DNA from: Blastocystis sp. Blastoise | Lineage: Eukaryota > Sar > Bigyra > Opalinata > Blastocystidae | Direction of reading: 5' to 3' | Assembly: GCA_039096225.1 (NCBI GenBank) | Contig: JBBPEB010000025.1 | Coordinates: forward strand, 517,501 to 581,500 | DNA: 64,000 nucleotides | Shown here: positions 1 to 15,215 of the stretch, piece by piece | Layout of the letters: each line of letters opens with the position of its first letter | How positions within the stretch are numbered: the stretch's first letter is position 1 | Notes under the pieces: generated by a model | The model's input: the letters and a program-made list of their open reading frames with translations, nothing else | Databases searched by the model: none | Told to the model about the DNA's origin: nothing | Program-made: the position numbers and the translations under genes

Positions 1-998
1 ATAATTAATATATATATATATATACCATTTATTAATTGTTAATGATAAAGTATTTAAATCAGCAGTATATAATTTAGGTTCTCCAATTACCGTGGGAATA
101 TTCAAGACTAGTCGACTATCAATAAAAACATATACATCTGCATTGGTCCTAGAGAAATATAAATATATAAATATATAAATATATAAAAATATAAATATAT
201 AAATATATAAATATATAAATATATAAATATATAAATATATAAATATATAAATATATAAATATATAAATATATAAATATATAAATATATAAATATATAAAT
301 TAATAAATATATAAATATATAAATATATAAATATCACATAATATATACAAAATAGAAAGTGAAGAATCTTCTTTATATATAAAGAAATGCTGATATTCCA
401 TTGTAAACCATGCTTTGAATTGATTATTGATTTCAGTAATCGATTTTGGAAATATATTTGTTACATTCCATAATGGATTAAGATAAGGTTCATAAATACA
501 TCCTACATAATCGCAACTAGAATTAATTTCAATTGTATTTTTCTTATTATAATGATCTGAATCTTTAAACCTATAAGAAATACAGCGATATTTATTATAA
601 GATCAACAATATTTATTTTAAACTACTTTAAAAACATACCAATATTGAAATTCGTGTGGATTCGCACCTACATCGTAATGACCTCTATTTATACTCAATT
701 CTACAGATAAATCTACATCTATTACAGGTTTCATTTCATTATTTAGACGCTTTCCAATCAGTAGCTGCTTTGTCGACTCTTGGAAATCACCAAAATCTTG
801 AAGTGGATGATAATACTCTTCATAAGAATGAATACAAGAATCTAACTATATATTAAGAATAGTAATATCGTGTTGATAATATTCTGTAAAGCATACTTTG
901 CATTCTGCAGCAAGAAAGTCTCTTACAATAAATGGTATCGACAAACATGGCAAAACAAGAGTGGTCAAAATAAGAATAAACTGTTGTATCTTATACAT
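1..998 (-). CDS. Secreted fibro-slime/PA14-like protein, 3' end outside window
   Basis: I assembled four exons: 897-998, 640-845, 349-570 and 26-148, joined by GT-AG introns that keep frame; a fifth exon must lie left of the window. The start at 998 opens a typical signal peptide (MYKIQQFILILTTLVLPCLS). The mature part carries features of the fibro-slime/PA14 fold: an early VRDF segment, a W-F-x-D stretch, a cysteine pair, then an FKAWFTMEYQHFF block followed by the hallmark DVYVFIDSRLVLNIP strand, which in this family reads D-V-W-V-F-I-N-G-x-L-V. Family members are secreted or surface carbohydrate-associated proteins in bacteria and in social amoebae. The domain call is from motif recognition; the substrate is unknown. 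Intron 3 is filled by an 8-bp repeat. Confidence 0.7.
160..335. repeat. 8-bp tandem repeat aaatatat inside an intron
   Basis: About twenty near-perfect copies of an octamer with slight interruptions near 300 and 186. It occupies most of intron 3 of the fibro-slime gene, so the repetitive Tyr/Ile open frame across it is not a protein. Confidence 0.9.
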
Positions 999-1682
999 AT
1001 TTCTACAAGCTAATAATCTAATATATTTTTAAAAGAATATCAACAAAAATTGAGTTCTATACCATAAAAGTCTAATGAAAAGTGATATAGAATCAAAAAC
1101 ATGTTTAATATCTATTATTTAGATTTTTTTCATGAATAAGCATCAAAAATGAAAAATACTATTTGAATGTTTACCTGTATCTAACAAGACATTTGATTCC
1201 ATATTTAATAAAGGTTTTATGAACAATGATTGTGTCAATCATTCTTTATTTCTGAAGAAAATTCTCTTCGATTTCTTTGTTTTAATGTATCATTCATGTA
1301 AAACAAGTGTGAGACATTATGGAGATCTAAAGTGATTCTTTATTATTAATCTATCTGAAAAAACTGAAAAAATTCCTTTAAACACAACAAGAACAAGCGA
1401 TAACTATAGTTTTGAACAAAATAAAAAAATAAATATTATAAAAAAATGTATTTGAAATCTAATTCTATAAAGAAAACGATAAAAAAGGGATATATAAAGT
1501 ATTTACATATGCATAATAGAATCATTGAAATAAAAAAAAATTTCAGACCTTATTTAAAAAATAATAATATATAAAACTATATATATATATAGTTGATAAT
1601 TTTTATAGAAAAAAAAAATAGTATTAAAAATATATAGATATTTTAATAAGATGAATAATAGATGCAAAAAAGAGTCTATAGT

Positions 1683-1741
1683 GAAATAGAATAAAAAATA
1701 AAAAATAAAAAATAAAAAATAAAAAATAAAAAATAAAAAAT
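1683..1741. repeat. 7-bp tandem repeat (aaaaaat)n downstream of the CH gene
   Basis: Roughly eight copies of a 7-bp A-rich unit lie between the fibro-slime gene start and the stop codon of the CH gene. The rest of 999-1768 is AT-rich spacer without a recognisable gene; it should hold the promoter of the fibro-slime gene and the 3' end of the CH gene. Confidence 0.8.
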
Positions 1742-1768
1742 GAGCTAGAATGTATAAATAATGAATAT

Positions 1769-1905
1769 TTATAATTTAAAAAATGTAACAATCTCAACAA
1801 TAATAGCTATAATGACAACAAGAATAATTGTGATTTTATTTTCTTGATTAAGAAGAGGTTGTTCTTTAACAGGAGTAATAGTAGTAGTAGTAGCAGGATT
1901 AATAG

Positions 1906-1940
<35 letters not shown>

Positions 1941-3153
1941 GTAATAGTATTAACAGGAGAAGATGAAATTGATGATTTTGTTTCTTTTATAGATTTATCT
2001 TTATTGATTTCACGAATAGCAGCATTTAAAATAGTTCTTGGATTAATAATATCTTCTACTTCAGATATCATTTTATCAATATCTTCTTGCTTTTCAGGTA
2101 CAAATTCAAATATACCTTTTTCTAAAACAAAGAAATAAAATAGTATTTATTTATTTGAATAATTATTTATAATTAAAAATATTACGATATAAAGATAGTA
2201 TAAATAATATATAATTATAATATGAATATATATAATATAAATGTACATAATAATAATATGAATAAAAAAATATATATATAAATATAAATAAAAAATTAAA
2301 AAAGCAAATATATATAATAACATATACCTTCTCTAGTAGAGCAGTCATCTTTTTCTGTTTCAGAAATAATCAAAGAAGCAGCAATAGAAGGAGGTAACTC
2401 TATATATATATATATATATATATCATTATATATATATCATTATAAATCATATTTTTTATTTTTTTTCAAGAATTAAAAAAAATAATAATAATTGATATAT
2501 ATATAATAAAGAATATAAAAAAAAAATACTTAAGTCTTTATCTTTATCTTCAAGGAATGGAAGAGTATATTTCATTCCTTTCTTCTTACCAATAACACAT
2601 AGTAATAATAATGTATCAATGATCTTTTTTACCTACATATATATATAAAATAGTATAAGTATAAATAGCACAATTGTAGCCTTAGAATATAATAATAATA
2701 TTAAAAATAAACAGATTATACATTTCGTTGTAAGAAATAAGGTTCATAAAGGAAATAAGATGATTTTACACCCATTTTACTGATTGTCTGATCAAATAAA
2801 AACAAGTTATGCCTTGCTTGCTCCGATTTCAATTGGGCTCCATTTTCCCATCCAAATATATGACATCCTGGAATAGTATCCAAAAATTGACACAAAACAA
2901 CACCATTAGCAAGAGAGAAGCATAAATCATGATCTACATCTTTCAACAATAAATTTGATAAATATTCAGCAAGAGAATCTTGAATTTCTTTTACATCATC
3001 ATAATCAACTAATCGGGATAGAATCGATTTCGTAATACGATGACGACCATTAGTACTTCTCAAACTAGGAACAGACACAAAATGTTCTCTATCAGGAAGC
3101 TCAGTAGCAACATCCTCCTGTAATTCTTCATTAGTCTCAGTTTCAATACTCAT
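1769..3153 (-). CDS. Tail-anchored calponin-homology (CH) domain protein
   Basis: Four exons (2722-3153, 2530-2632, 2328-2399, 1769-2121) join in frame to give 319 residues. Residues about 60-170 resemble a CH domain: an LAEYLSNLL helix, a D-LCFSLANGVVLCQFLDTIPG core (the CH family shows L-x-DG-x-L-L-C-x-L here), then FDQTISKMGV and a terminal NVKKIIDTLLLL helix. Such domains bind actin or act as signalling adaptors. A 190-310 tail holds an Asn run, Thr-rich sequence and a charged EDIDKMISEVEDIINP segment. The last 21 residues (ITIILVVIIAIIVEIVTFFKL minus its first residue) form one hydrophobic helix with almost nothing after it, which is the layout of a tail anchor in ER or mitochondrial membrane. 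The membrane orientation is inference. Confidence 0.75.
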
Positions 3154-3822
3154 AATTCAATCAATATATAAATTTTCTATACAATATTAAATGAAATAAA
3201 TTCAAATTTAAACAATGTTTTAAGAGTAACATGATTGCAATCTTTTTTATCATGAAAAGAATTTCATTTCTGGAAAAAGAGCAGTTTTCCTAAAAATTCC
3301 TCATTTCTATTGGCATCAGGAAAAAACAAGAACATAATGAAACTGTCTCTATTATGAAGAATCCAAAATTTCTCATTTCTACAAAACAACGTTTATATCT
3401 TTATTCTTATAATTTAACTTACTTTTTAATGATTATTTACTATTGAAAATTAGTATTTATTATTCAACTTAACTATTTGCGTATATATATACATACTCAA
3501 GAGAAAAAACAATTCATTTTGAATCATTGCCTCATTTCATTCTTATATTCTTTTAATTTTGGCTTTGTTATCTACATTCATGTATAAAGTTCTTAAATAT
3601 CATTTTCTTATTGCCATCATTATTTATTAATTATTTTAATATTCATACGTAACTAATGAAATATCAAATAAATTTAAAAAATTAGCATATAAAATTTATA
3701 AAATAAAAGAAATATAATAATAAAAAATTGTTTAAAAAATTAAAATATATTAAATATAAATTATACAAAATAAAATAAAAAAAATAAAAAAGATAAATAA
3801 AAGTATATTTATAGAAATCACA
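3154..3822. promoter_or_regulatory. Spacer: CH gene promoter side and BTB-TLDc 3' side
   Basis: No open frame of note. The part next to the CH start (3200-3400) is less AT-biased than the rest, which is the usual look of promoter-proximal sequence in this window. No individual element can be named. Confidence 0.35.
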
Positions 3823-5470
<1,648 letters not shown>

Positions 5471-7043
5471 TAATGAAATAATGCTAATTAAATAAATATA
5501 TTTGTTTCCCCTTGTTTATTTTATTCTTTTATTATTCTTTTATTTCTTTATTATTCGCTTATTATACATATATAATTATTCATAATATTTAAAATAATTA
5601 ACATTAGATATGATCTACAAAAATATCTCAATAATTTCCAAAAATAGGTAACTCATTGTGGATCTTCGTTTCATTTTTAATTTAAAATAATGTATTGAAT
5701 ACTAATTAAAAATATAGAGTACACTACAAACAGATTTGTATGTCTAATCAATTTATATTTCTTACATAATTCACATTTTGATTGATAAGTCTCTTATTTT
5801 TAATATATACATTTTTATTTTTATTTATATATATTTATATGTTTGTATATGCTAACTATTATTTATCTAGAAATGAATTACTTAATTTCTTTGTAATCAT
5901 TCCTAATTTCTGACTGAATTTAGTACATTATTATTTATTTTATATCATAATTATAAAATATGCACCTATTACTCAAATAGAATATCTTCTATAGCCTACT
6001 GATGCAAAAAGCTCTCCTGTTCTTTCTATCTCCTTCTTCTCACTCTTCCATTTCTTTTTTATATTATTTTATTTTCATAGTTTTTTTACAATAATTTATG
6101 AAGATATCAAAATCATCATATTCATATAGATAATATATTATCATATATATATGATGAATAACAACTATTTTTGATATTTTATACAACATATATTATTGGT
6201 AATAGAAATGTATATTATTTATATGTTTCGCTTATATATTAATACGCAAATATATGAATAATTAAATATGATAATATTTTACCTATGATTAGTCCATAAT
6301 TCTCAAATAATATCCTTTGATTAATTATTTAAATTTAAATCTAATAAGAATTTAAATCATAAAATATTTTATTACTCTCAATGCATTTTGATAAAAATAG
6401 ATTTCTTACTAATATATATAATAATGTAATTATGATTAGATTTATTTGTATTTTTATTTAATTATATAACTAATACTTCATTATAAACTATTCTATATTG
6501 AAAATGAAAAATATATTTCAGTAAATAATACATTTTATTTTTTTTAGAACACTTTTTAGCGATTCTTTATATATAAACTAAAATATTATATAAAAAATAA
6601 TAAATAAAACATCAAAAATATTTAAAATCTCATTTATTTTCTTAATATACTAATAAAAATGTTTATCAAGAAGTCATTCACTTTTATATATTATATTTAA
6701 AAAATATTAAAAACAATTTTAATTATATATGAAGATGTTATTCAACTAATTATCATTATGTAGAAATATTTATAAAGTTAAAACTTCATAAATACTTTAC
6801 ATTAAACTCATAATACACATTAAATAGTATTCTATTATATGTATGTCATGTATATATGTTATAAGAAATATATTTTGTTTATTCATTAATATTTTTATGT
6901 TTTAAAATAAACCATGAAGAAATAGTAATAAAGTTTTATATATACTTTATATAAACGTTAATAAATAAAAAAATAATAATGACAAGAAATTGATAAAAAA
7001 AATATAATAATATAAGATATAAAAAATCTATATTTAAAAGAAT
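5471..7043. other. AT-rich intergenic region
   Basis: About 1.6 kb with no credible open frame, no repeat array and no RNA gene that I can support. It must contain the promoter of the minus-strand BTB-TLDc gene and the 3' end of the BTB-LRR gene. Confidence 0.6.
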
Positions 7044-8497
7044 TTAATTGTCTTTTATAAGTTTATAATCGACATGATTTTCCTGAATAAATGTAGAATC
7101 CTGTAATTGTTGTTCGTATATATCAATTTGTTCAGTTGAAATATCACAACCTAAATAATATATTATCTATACAACAAATTATATATATATACCAATATAA
7201 AAAATAAATTCTTTCAGTTTAGGAATTTTTCCAGTAGTAATAAAATTGATAAGTTTTGACAATTGTTCCTCATCATAAATATCTATAAAAAAGAAATTTC
7301 TTATAAAAAATAAATATTAATATACATAAATTTAAGCTTCTTATATTTTGAGTTTTATTTTCATTTATACAATCAAATAATGTTTCTATCTCAAATGTAC
7401 TCATTGTTTCATCTATATATATAATATGTTATTATATAAATATATACCATATGTACCAATAATTGTATTTATAAATGAATTACTATCATATTTACATCGA
7501 AGAATAGAATAATTTGGGTCATATACACAATACTCATCATAATCAGAATCATAATAATATTCTATAGAATAACGATATTAATGAATATGAATAGAATCAT
7601 TTTATTTATGACATACCTCTTAATCGGACAATACTTGATAATTGAAAGTTATTATTATTCATATATCTATAAAATATATCAATAAAAGAACTCCACCATT
7701 TTCTATCGTAAAGGTCACCTATATATACATGTATTATTTTTAAAAAAATTACCTTTATATAAAGAAATGTGTATATATATACATATATATGATTCATAAT
7801 AGAGAAAAAAAAATATTATTAAAATATATACAAATATTGATAGATTTTAATTGAGGGAAATTATTTGTAGTATATAGTTTACAAAAATTATCATTTGGCA
7901 TATCATAAACTTCTAAATTAATATTCATAAAAAAATATTTGAATGAAATATAAAATATATTATAATTGAAATAATATGTATATTTAATATATTTACCTAG
8001 AAATAATTGAGTTGTTTTATGGAAACAACCTTTAGGAATTAATCGATTTAAAAGAGTCACAGTACAATCTATAACGAATAGTTAAATATATGTGAATAAA
8101 CTATCTTTACAAAGAATAATTATATAAATAATTACCTCTTATTGTAACAATAGAAGCCTTAGAAGTTAATTTCTCTAATATATTTTCACATGCTGTTAAA
8201 CATTCAGATGATGAATCTTCTTTGATAGAATATACTATATATATATTCATTATTTTATAATATAATATACAATTAATTCTTAATTTATGAATAGTATTAA
8301 ACGTATTATCATTAAAAAGAGTTGATATCCATGTTAAATATTCTACACTTATATCATCATCAACTATAGATATTAAACATAGAATAATAATATATTTAAA
8401 GAAAGAATATACATGAAACATATAAATAATTCAAATGTTTTAATATATTAGTATTTAAGAATCTTTCTAATGCATTTCTCACATCAATTTTATGTTG

Positions 8498-8535
<38 letters not shown>

Positions 8536-10999
8536 CATTATCATCTTTATCTTTATCTTTATCATCATTATCATCATCATTATCATCATCACTATTATCA
8601 TAATAATAATCATCATAATAATAATCATCATCATCTATAAATGAATAAGTATTATTAATATTATATATCAACCATGTATTTATTAATATATTTTATACAT
8701 ACCATTAAACATTATATCTAAACTATCAATATTTTGATTATTATTTTCAATAGACTCAAACAAATTAATATTTTCAGAACGAGAAGAATCAACTTTATAG
8801 AATAGTATATAAAATATATATATAAAAAAAATAGCAATCAAAAGAATAAAGAATATTTCATACTATAAAAATAATCATTTAAAATAAGATTTTTGGCTAA
8901 TAACTCTTTTAGATGCGGGAGAAAAAAAATAAAATCATCTATATATAAATAAACAAATATAATAAATTATATATATAGTATTATATTCTTAAATGTAAAA
9001 ATTTATATAATACACATAATTATACCATTTATATCAATATGAATTGAATGAGTATAAGCTATTTCATCTAAACGAAGAACTATTTCTTCTTCTTGATCAA
9101 AAACAATTTCATTTATACGTATAGTATCAATCATAGATATTAAACTAGCAGGAAATAGAGAATCAAAATTGTCAGTAGCTAAATTAAGAATAATAATTTA
9201 TTTATTAATATATTAATATACTTATTATAATGTCGTAATTGACAATATGTAGTTTGGGAAAGCATTCTTTCTTTATTAAAGATAATTGGAAATGTTCTAT
9301 AAATAATAATAACAATAATAAATATATATATATACCATTATTATCATCATAATAATCATCAAAATCACCATAAATTAGTTCACTAACATTAGGAAATACA
9401 TGTGTTGTCATTATTTTGTTAAATAAATTCTCATCAATTATATTTGCTAATCTTTTAACTATGCAGAATTATAATATTGATAATATTAATAATTTAAAAA
9501 GAAAATACTCCACTTAATACTGAATGTAGTTAATGAATCAAAAACACCTTCTTCAAATAATTTCATAAAAAACATAGGATCAATTTGATTATATAAATCT
9601 AAAATAAATTAGCATATTTATTATATAAATATTTATTTACATTCATTAAAAACAATTTTTGAAATACACAAATAGGAAGGAAGAAATAATAATTGAGATA
9701 TACCCAATTTAGAAGATACTGTATCAATACTATTTATATATTAATATAAAATAATATATAATTATTTACGTGAATGTTTTATCATTTGTTTTTTCTACAT
9801 AATAATAATAAAATATATGATTCTATAGTATATATATACCATCATAAATAATAATGACTTCATCATCAAGTGTATATTCATCTTCTATTTCATTAGTTTC
9901 TACACTTGAATAATCATTTGTATATAAAGCTTCATTAACGACATATCTATATAATTTAGGTAATTCATTCTTTTCTCTTCTTTCATTATAGGAATCAATC
10001 AAATCATGTGAATAATATAATTTATTCAGGTCTAAAGAAGAAATCTTATTATATTCATTCATCTCTGATTTAGTGTAATATTCATATATTTCAGGATGAC
10101 CTATTTTATAGTTATATTTTTTAAATAAGCGAATATATTCCATTATATATTCATCACTATTTGGATTCAACAATACATCAGTTTTCTTATAATGTGTAAT
10201 TACTATATGTATATTTATTATTATAAAATTATATATATACCAGTAATTGCTAATTTTTCTAATGAAGGGAATATATCTTTAATACATGATGGACATATAT
10301 ATTCTAATGGAATATTCGAAGAATAATCATCTATATATATATTATTATTTATATTATATTATTATATATATTTACATATAATTATAACTTTAGTAATATT
10401 CATCATTTTAATAAGAAGAGAATAATATAATAATTCATTTTTTCTTTTTGATGTAAATAAGTCTATATATGTATATATTATAAATATTATAAATATATAT
10501 ATACCATAATATATTTTTTTCTCTTCTAAATTGAATAAATCCATAGGCATATATGATTTGACATAGTTATAACGATATCTATCTACATGACAATTATTAT
10601 TTTTCAAATATTTATAGAATAATTCTTCTATATGAAATAATAAATCACTTTGAATTTCTTTATCGATCGTAACTGAGTATTCAAAAAGTGTTTTATATAT
10701 ATCATAACTTTCTTTCAAATCTAATGAATCAATATCCATGTTTTCTTCCATTAAAAAAGAAATCACTTGTTCAATATGAAAAGGAAGCATATCTATATAA
10801 TAACTTCCATCATCATATTTCTCAGAGTGCTCAATAATATTATAAAAGGGAAATTGAGGATACTTCTCAATAAATTCTTTTGGAATCCACAATTGCGTCT
10901 CATCTTGGAATGTAAATAAATCTAAAAATAGATTAAGGTATTATTAATAATATTCAAATACATTTCTCTTCAGTTAATTGAAATTCTGTTGTTGACATT
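7044..10999 (-). CDS. BTB-LRR protein encoded in many short exons
   Basis: The start MSTTEFQLTEEK at 10999 is followed by an intron and a BTB-like domain (WIPKEFIEKYPQFPFYNII, YYIDMLPFHIEQVISFLM). Exons downstream carry a repeated pattern around F-P-x-L-x-x-I, for example IFPSLEKLAIT (near 10265), VFPNVSELIYGDF (9360-9410), CFPKLHIVNYDI (9230), NFPQLKSINICI (7840) and IPKLKEFIFYIG (7200), which I read as irregular leucine-rich repeats. The reading ends VDYKLIKDN with TAA at 7044. Introns are 30-120 bases and almost all run GTATATA to TATATAG, so exon edges in 7500-9800 are approximate. One exon (8455-8640) encodes a dense Asp/Tyr/Asn run. BTB plus repeats suggests a protein-interaction scaffold; no specific function is recognised. 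Confidence 0.65.
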
Positions 11000-13900
11000 A
11001 CTTGAATTCAACTATAATTAGAGAAGGATAATATGTTATTATTCTTAAAAGATATACCTTGATTTAATCAATAAATAAATATCCTAAAGTTGCTGAATAT
11101 AGTCTAATTATCATAAAACATTGAAATAAGAAAGAATAAAACTTGGAAAACCTTTGAAAAAAACTAATGAGAATTTTGTAAAAATTACTCTATTGAACAT
11201 CAACTTTCGCGGTTTTTATTCAGTCTTTTTCAGATAAACTTATTTGAGATTCATATTAAATTTCAGAAACAACACATTATTCACTTTTTAAAGCATATTA
11301 TCTGTATTCACTTAAAATGAGATTCTCTTTATGTTTCTATTATAGTATAGAATACATTTATTCTCAATAAAATGAAAGATAATTGTAATTATGTCAATCA
11401 AGTTGAAGAAATGGAGTATATACTTTGTTTAGGTTATTGGAATTAACTAGAAAAATGTTACTACTATCAAATCATTAATCATTCTTTCAAACATTATATT
11501 TTTTTAAAACAGATTAATAAAAATGAATAATATTTGTCTTAAAATATCATTTAGATATCTATTAAGATGTGAAACATAGTCTTATATATGAAATGATTAT
11601 CAAAGGAACATCACTCGTATATTCTGAAGTGGAATCACATTAAAAGTATCTGCTTTCTTCAGCAAATCTTATTATTATATTCAAAATTCTCTACTCTTTT
11701 CTTTATCAAAATCAAGCTTATTAATTAGTCTTATCTTCCTTGAATCCTTAGATTAAATGAAATACGTTAAAAAACATAGATATTATTTATGCTATTAATG
11801 CATATATTATGAAATACATTTCTTTCTATATCATTATACAGATATTCAATTTTTTTTTATTTAGCTTATTTCTAAAAATCTACTCATTTAGTTCTTTCCA
11901 TCAATTATAATCATAAAAACATATTTTAACAATATTTTTAAACATATATTTATATTATATTTATTATAATAATTTTCTATGAACTCTATGATAAATAAAA
12001 TATGTATTTGGATACTTTTTAATATATATAAATAACCTATTAATACTATTACTATGTATAAAATATATTTTTAACTTTAACAATAAAAGAAAATAGAATA
12101 TTTACTCTCTTAATTAATATTAATAAATCTATAAAAAAATATATAAATAATAATAATATAATAAAAAATAAACTAACCACACTATCTTAAACAAAACTAT
12201 TTATCATTTTCTTGTCATATCACTGTAAAGATTTGCTTTATTACAATTATCAACAAATATAATATAAAAAAGTTGTTTAGTAATGATTATATCATTTCTT
12301 ACTCATAAAAGATAAGTTTAACTGAAAGTGATACTAAAATATAGTCATAAAAGTGAATAAAGTCTTTGAATATCTTATTAGAATACATAATATAACACAT
12401 TATTAACTATGTTAACAAAAACATATATAATAGTACCATTTTATTTTTTAAAAGTAATCATTACTTTAATTGGTGTGAAATATCTGTAAATCTTATAAAA
12501 TTGAAATTTAGTATATTTATTAATACTTATTACTTTCACTTAAATTATTCATAAAATATAACTATCATAATAAGATATAAATTTAAAATAACAAAACAAA
12601 AAATTAAAGTTAAATCTCGAATAATAAATAGAATAGATAATTATATAGAAATGGAAAGATATATATATATATTTTAATATATATATATAAAGATTAGTAT
12701 CAATATCAAGAAATCTATGAATAGAAAGCATAAAAAATTATTAAGTAATACCAGAAGATATATCAAGAAATAAAAAAGATATATCTATAGTATTTGGAAA
12801 TAAAAAAAGAATTATGATAATAGTATTAATGATGATATAGTGTTTCTAATGTATATAAATAATAATAACAATACTAGATAATGATTTGAAAAATTATATA
12901 TGATATAAAGTAATATAAATATAGTCATAAAAAATAATAAAAAATGAATAAAAATAATAATATAATAAACCTCTATTTCAAAAGAAAGTCAATGATGAAA
13001 GAGAATAAGAAATAGAACTAAGAAGATGAACAGTTATTAGCAAGTATACATATATATATAATAAAATATTTTATATAATAATTGTTTATTATTCACTTTA
13101 TATACAAAAACTATTGTGTACAGAAGATACATACGATAAAAAATGTAATATATAAAAGGTTAAATAAAATTCTAGTATATAAGAGTAATTTATGGATTAT
13201 ATTATAAATAATTAAAACTAAATAACAATAGAAACATTAAAGATATAAAGAATAAAGAGATATCTTAAAAGAAATAATATCATTGGAGTATATATATTGA
13301 AAGAAAACCATACATTTATTTTTAAACCAACAATAATAGTATTCATTTGATAAGAATAACATAATTGAGTAAAAGTGTAGTAAAAGATATGGTTTTCTTT
13401 AGTTGATTAGTTAATACATTTTCATTGAAATAATTGGAAACAGTGTCATATTCAAATAAAAAAATATCAGGTAAATTATGTGAGAAATAATAAGTTTTAT
13501 GTTCTTTTCTAATATATTTGTCTATTATTTATTTAAAAAAAGTGTTTTTTAATGAAGTAATTCTTTTCATTTAATGTAAAATAGTTCATTTTTTAAATAG
13601 AATATATATATGTGAAAAGATTAATAATAGTTCGTAGTAATAAAATCTTTTTAAAAGAATAATTTAGACACTATTTACTTTCTATATAGTTTTATACTCT
13701 ATTATTTAATATAGTTGAAAACTATATTTAAAAACTATATTTAAAAATAGAATTCTTGCATAGATTATAAATAGCTATTTAAAATATGATTAGACATTTA
13801 TATTATCCAAACTCTTATTTATATATCTTTTTTATATATAACTAGTGATTTTTGAATAATAAATATATAATTCTATAAGTTTATTGCCTTTTTACTTTTC

Positions 13901-14289
13901 TCAATTTGTTTTTTAATAATGCTATTATGTATGTATATATTTAAATAATTAATCACATATATATTCTACTAGTTTTATTATATGAATATATTTTTAAATA
14001 TTTCTATTAAATATATTAACGATTAGTGTTTAAAAAATAAATAGTATTATCTGTTAAATTTATGATACTGACATATATTGTTTAATTTATAGAATACTAT
14101 AAAACAATTAATTATATATATATTTAAGTTTTATAAAAACTATTTATAAACAAAATTCAATAGAAATCAATCATCTATTAATTAATAATATAGTAAATAA
14201 ATATATAAAATAATTTAAATACTAAAACATATTAATAAAATAATCTTATTTATATAATATAATAGTTATAAAATTGTTATAATAATTCA
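11000..14289. other. Long AT-rich intergenic region
   Basis: About 3.3 kb separating the BTB-LRR start from the TLDc relic. The stretch nearest 11000-11800 is slightly less AT-biased and probably includes the BTB-LRR promoter. I see no coding exon with non-repetitive composition on either strand, no array and no RNA fold I can defend. Confidence 0.55.
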
Positions 14290-14960
14290 TAATATATAAA
14301 CATGATTTCTTCCTATACTTCATAATCTTCTAGTATAAAAAGATTCACCTTCTATGAACAGCCAATATTTACAAATAAAGAATACTCTTTATTAGTATTT
14401 GAAATACTAGAGTGATTTGCAATACAAGAAGCTTTTATATTACTATAACATCCTCTTTTATTTCTATATTATCACTCATATAATCAGTATAATATAAATA
14501 ACAACATATACTACTTTTTTATTACTATTAGTATAATCATAGTTCGTTTGAGGAATACCAGGTTCGTTTCTTAAAATAGAAGCTCTATTAAAAATAAATT
14601 CCAAACAATATAATATATACTGAATATTCTATTAAAATGAAATTTGTAAATATACTATATGAATTATAACAACTTTGATCTGTATATCTTCCAAATTTAT
14701 TCATATAATTATCATGATCTAAATGTTTAAGTCACTGTTACACCTTTATTATCATAATAGTTATAAAAATCATCTTTAGAATACTTATATTCACTTGTTC
14801 TTTATAAATAGAATAAAAAAATATTAAATCACACCTAACTAATAATCTCCTTTTCTTTCCCTTATCAAGTCAATTTTGTAATTGATAATCTATATTCTTA
14901 TTATAAAGAATTGAATTAAAAAAAATGAGGTTTTATATTTAAACATTATTTCAAGATAAT
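14290..14960 (-). pseudogene. Decayed TLDc gene copy
   Basis: Reverse-strand sequence aligns by eye to the 3' half of the BTB-TLDc gene at 3823-4500. Shared landmarks include the terminal GAAGATTATGAAGT block (14316-14330 versus 3840-3853), GATAATAAAGG from the CDNKG motif (14742-14756) and the GGATATACAG-like block (14674-14690). The relic has in-frame stops, for example right after the equivalent of CDNKGETV, and many small indels, so it cannot encode TLDc. It is older than the truncated copy at 33072-33768. The remaining stretch 14961-15215 is AT-rich spacer. Confidence 0.8.
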
Positions 14961-15215
14961 AAAAGAAAATAAATAGAATTTTTATTGCCATAACAACTAC
15001 TTTTAAATTTATTTATTAAATAACATCACAAATAATTCTTACGAATTGATTATTTTTCTTAAAATATATATATATTATAACTACTCACAATAACAAAACA
15101 AAAAAATATATATTTAAAACAAATCTTAATATACTCCATATATAAAATATAATAGAATATATATATATAAAATATAATAAAAATATAATTAAAAAATAAA
15201 TTATTAAAAATTCAT

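Noticed and set aside
656-856. Plus-strand 66-residue open frame
   Set aside because: It is antisense to exon 2 of the fibro-slime gene, which has a signal peptide, conserved motifs and clean splice sites.
10362-10892. Stand-alone gene starting at MWIPKEF
   Set aside because: That start is a TTG codon; an upstream exon with ATG at 10999 splices in frame and extends the BTB domain.
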